Shown piece by piece: positions 13,993 to 13,998 of a DNA stretch of 13,998 nt. The notes beneath the pieces were generated by a model. The model was given only the letters and a program-made list of their open reading frames with translations, was not told the origin of the DNA and did no database searches. The DNA is from JBGCED01 sp045106055. GTDB taxonomy: Bacteria; Pseudomonadota; Alphaproteobacteria; CBDDJK01. The stretch covers positions 1 to 13,998 of the forward strand of contig JBGCED010000137.1 in NCBI GenBank assembly GCA_045106055.1. Direction: 5' to 3'. The first letter of the stretch is position 1, and every line of letters begins with the position of its first letter. A program made the position numbers and the translations under genes.

Positions 13993-13998
13993 GAACTA

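Noticed and set aside
1..13998. Mobile elements, CRISPR arrays, tRNA/rRNA genes, toxin-antitoxin or phage defence systems
   Set aside because: None seen. No spaced repeat array, terminal inverted repeats with a transposase, cloverleaf-like sequence or defence-type motifs were found in the genes or gaps.

Overview
The window reads as a gene-dense stretch of an alphaproteobacterial chromosome. It has moderate to low GC, 12 protein genes, no RNA genes, no transposases and no gene-free stretch longer than about 115 bases. The alphaproteobacterial assignment rests mainly on a co-transcribed pair: a DUF6468-type membrane/coiled-coil protein and a MotE-like protein, which in this class normally accompany flagellar genes. 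The HisRS motif 2 is of the ordinary bacterial type, which argues against the Rhizobiales/Rhodobacterales/Caulobacterales group that carries a divergent HisRS. I cannot name the genus.

Layout. At the left edge (2-1328, + strand) lie the end of an unidentified protein and an unidentified His-rich lipoprotein, 1 base apart. From 7480 down to 1363 (- strand) runs a tight co-directional series: guanine deaminase (guaD), DUF6468 protein, MotE-like protein, YciB/septation protein A, a 648-residue membrane-anchored nucleotide-sugar 4,6-dehydratase of the WbpM/CapD type, and purH. From 7595 to the right edge (+ strand) runs a second series: a lipoprotein, xanthine-guanine phosphoribosyltransferase (gpt), a NeuB-family sialic-acid-type synthase lacking the usual C-terminal SAF domain, a 593-residue fusion of an SpsF-type cytidylyltransferase with an SpsG/PseG-type GT-B domain, then hisS and tyrS. 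The two series diverge from a 114-base AT-rich intergenic region at 7481-7594.

Themes. (1) Purines: GuaD (guanine to xanthine), Gpt (xanthine/guanine to XMP/GMP) and PurH (last two steps to IMP) sit within 7.5 kb, and the two salvage genes flank the divergent promoter region. (2) Surface sugars: the NeuB homologue and the SpsF-SpsG fusion look like a compressed form of the spsE-spsF-spsG trio, which implies a CMP-activated nonulosonic acid. The dehydratase on the other strand may supply a UDP-4-keto-6-deoxy-HexNAc intermediate. (3) Flagellum/envelope: MotE-like and DUF6468 proteins, YciB and two or three secreted or lipid-anchored proteins. A link between the nonulosonate genes and flagellar or surface glycosylation is inference.

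The most unusual item is the two-gene nonulosonate module (SAF-less synthase plus SpsF-SpsG fusion), translationally linked to gpt. Smaller curiosities are an 11-bp perfect inverted repeat at the yciB/dehydratase junction, a 17-bp near-identical direct repeat flanking the guaD/DUF6468 junction, a 7-base C tract at the start of yciB, and local over-representation of GATC.
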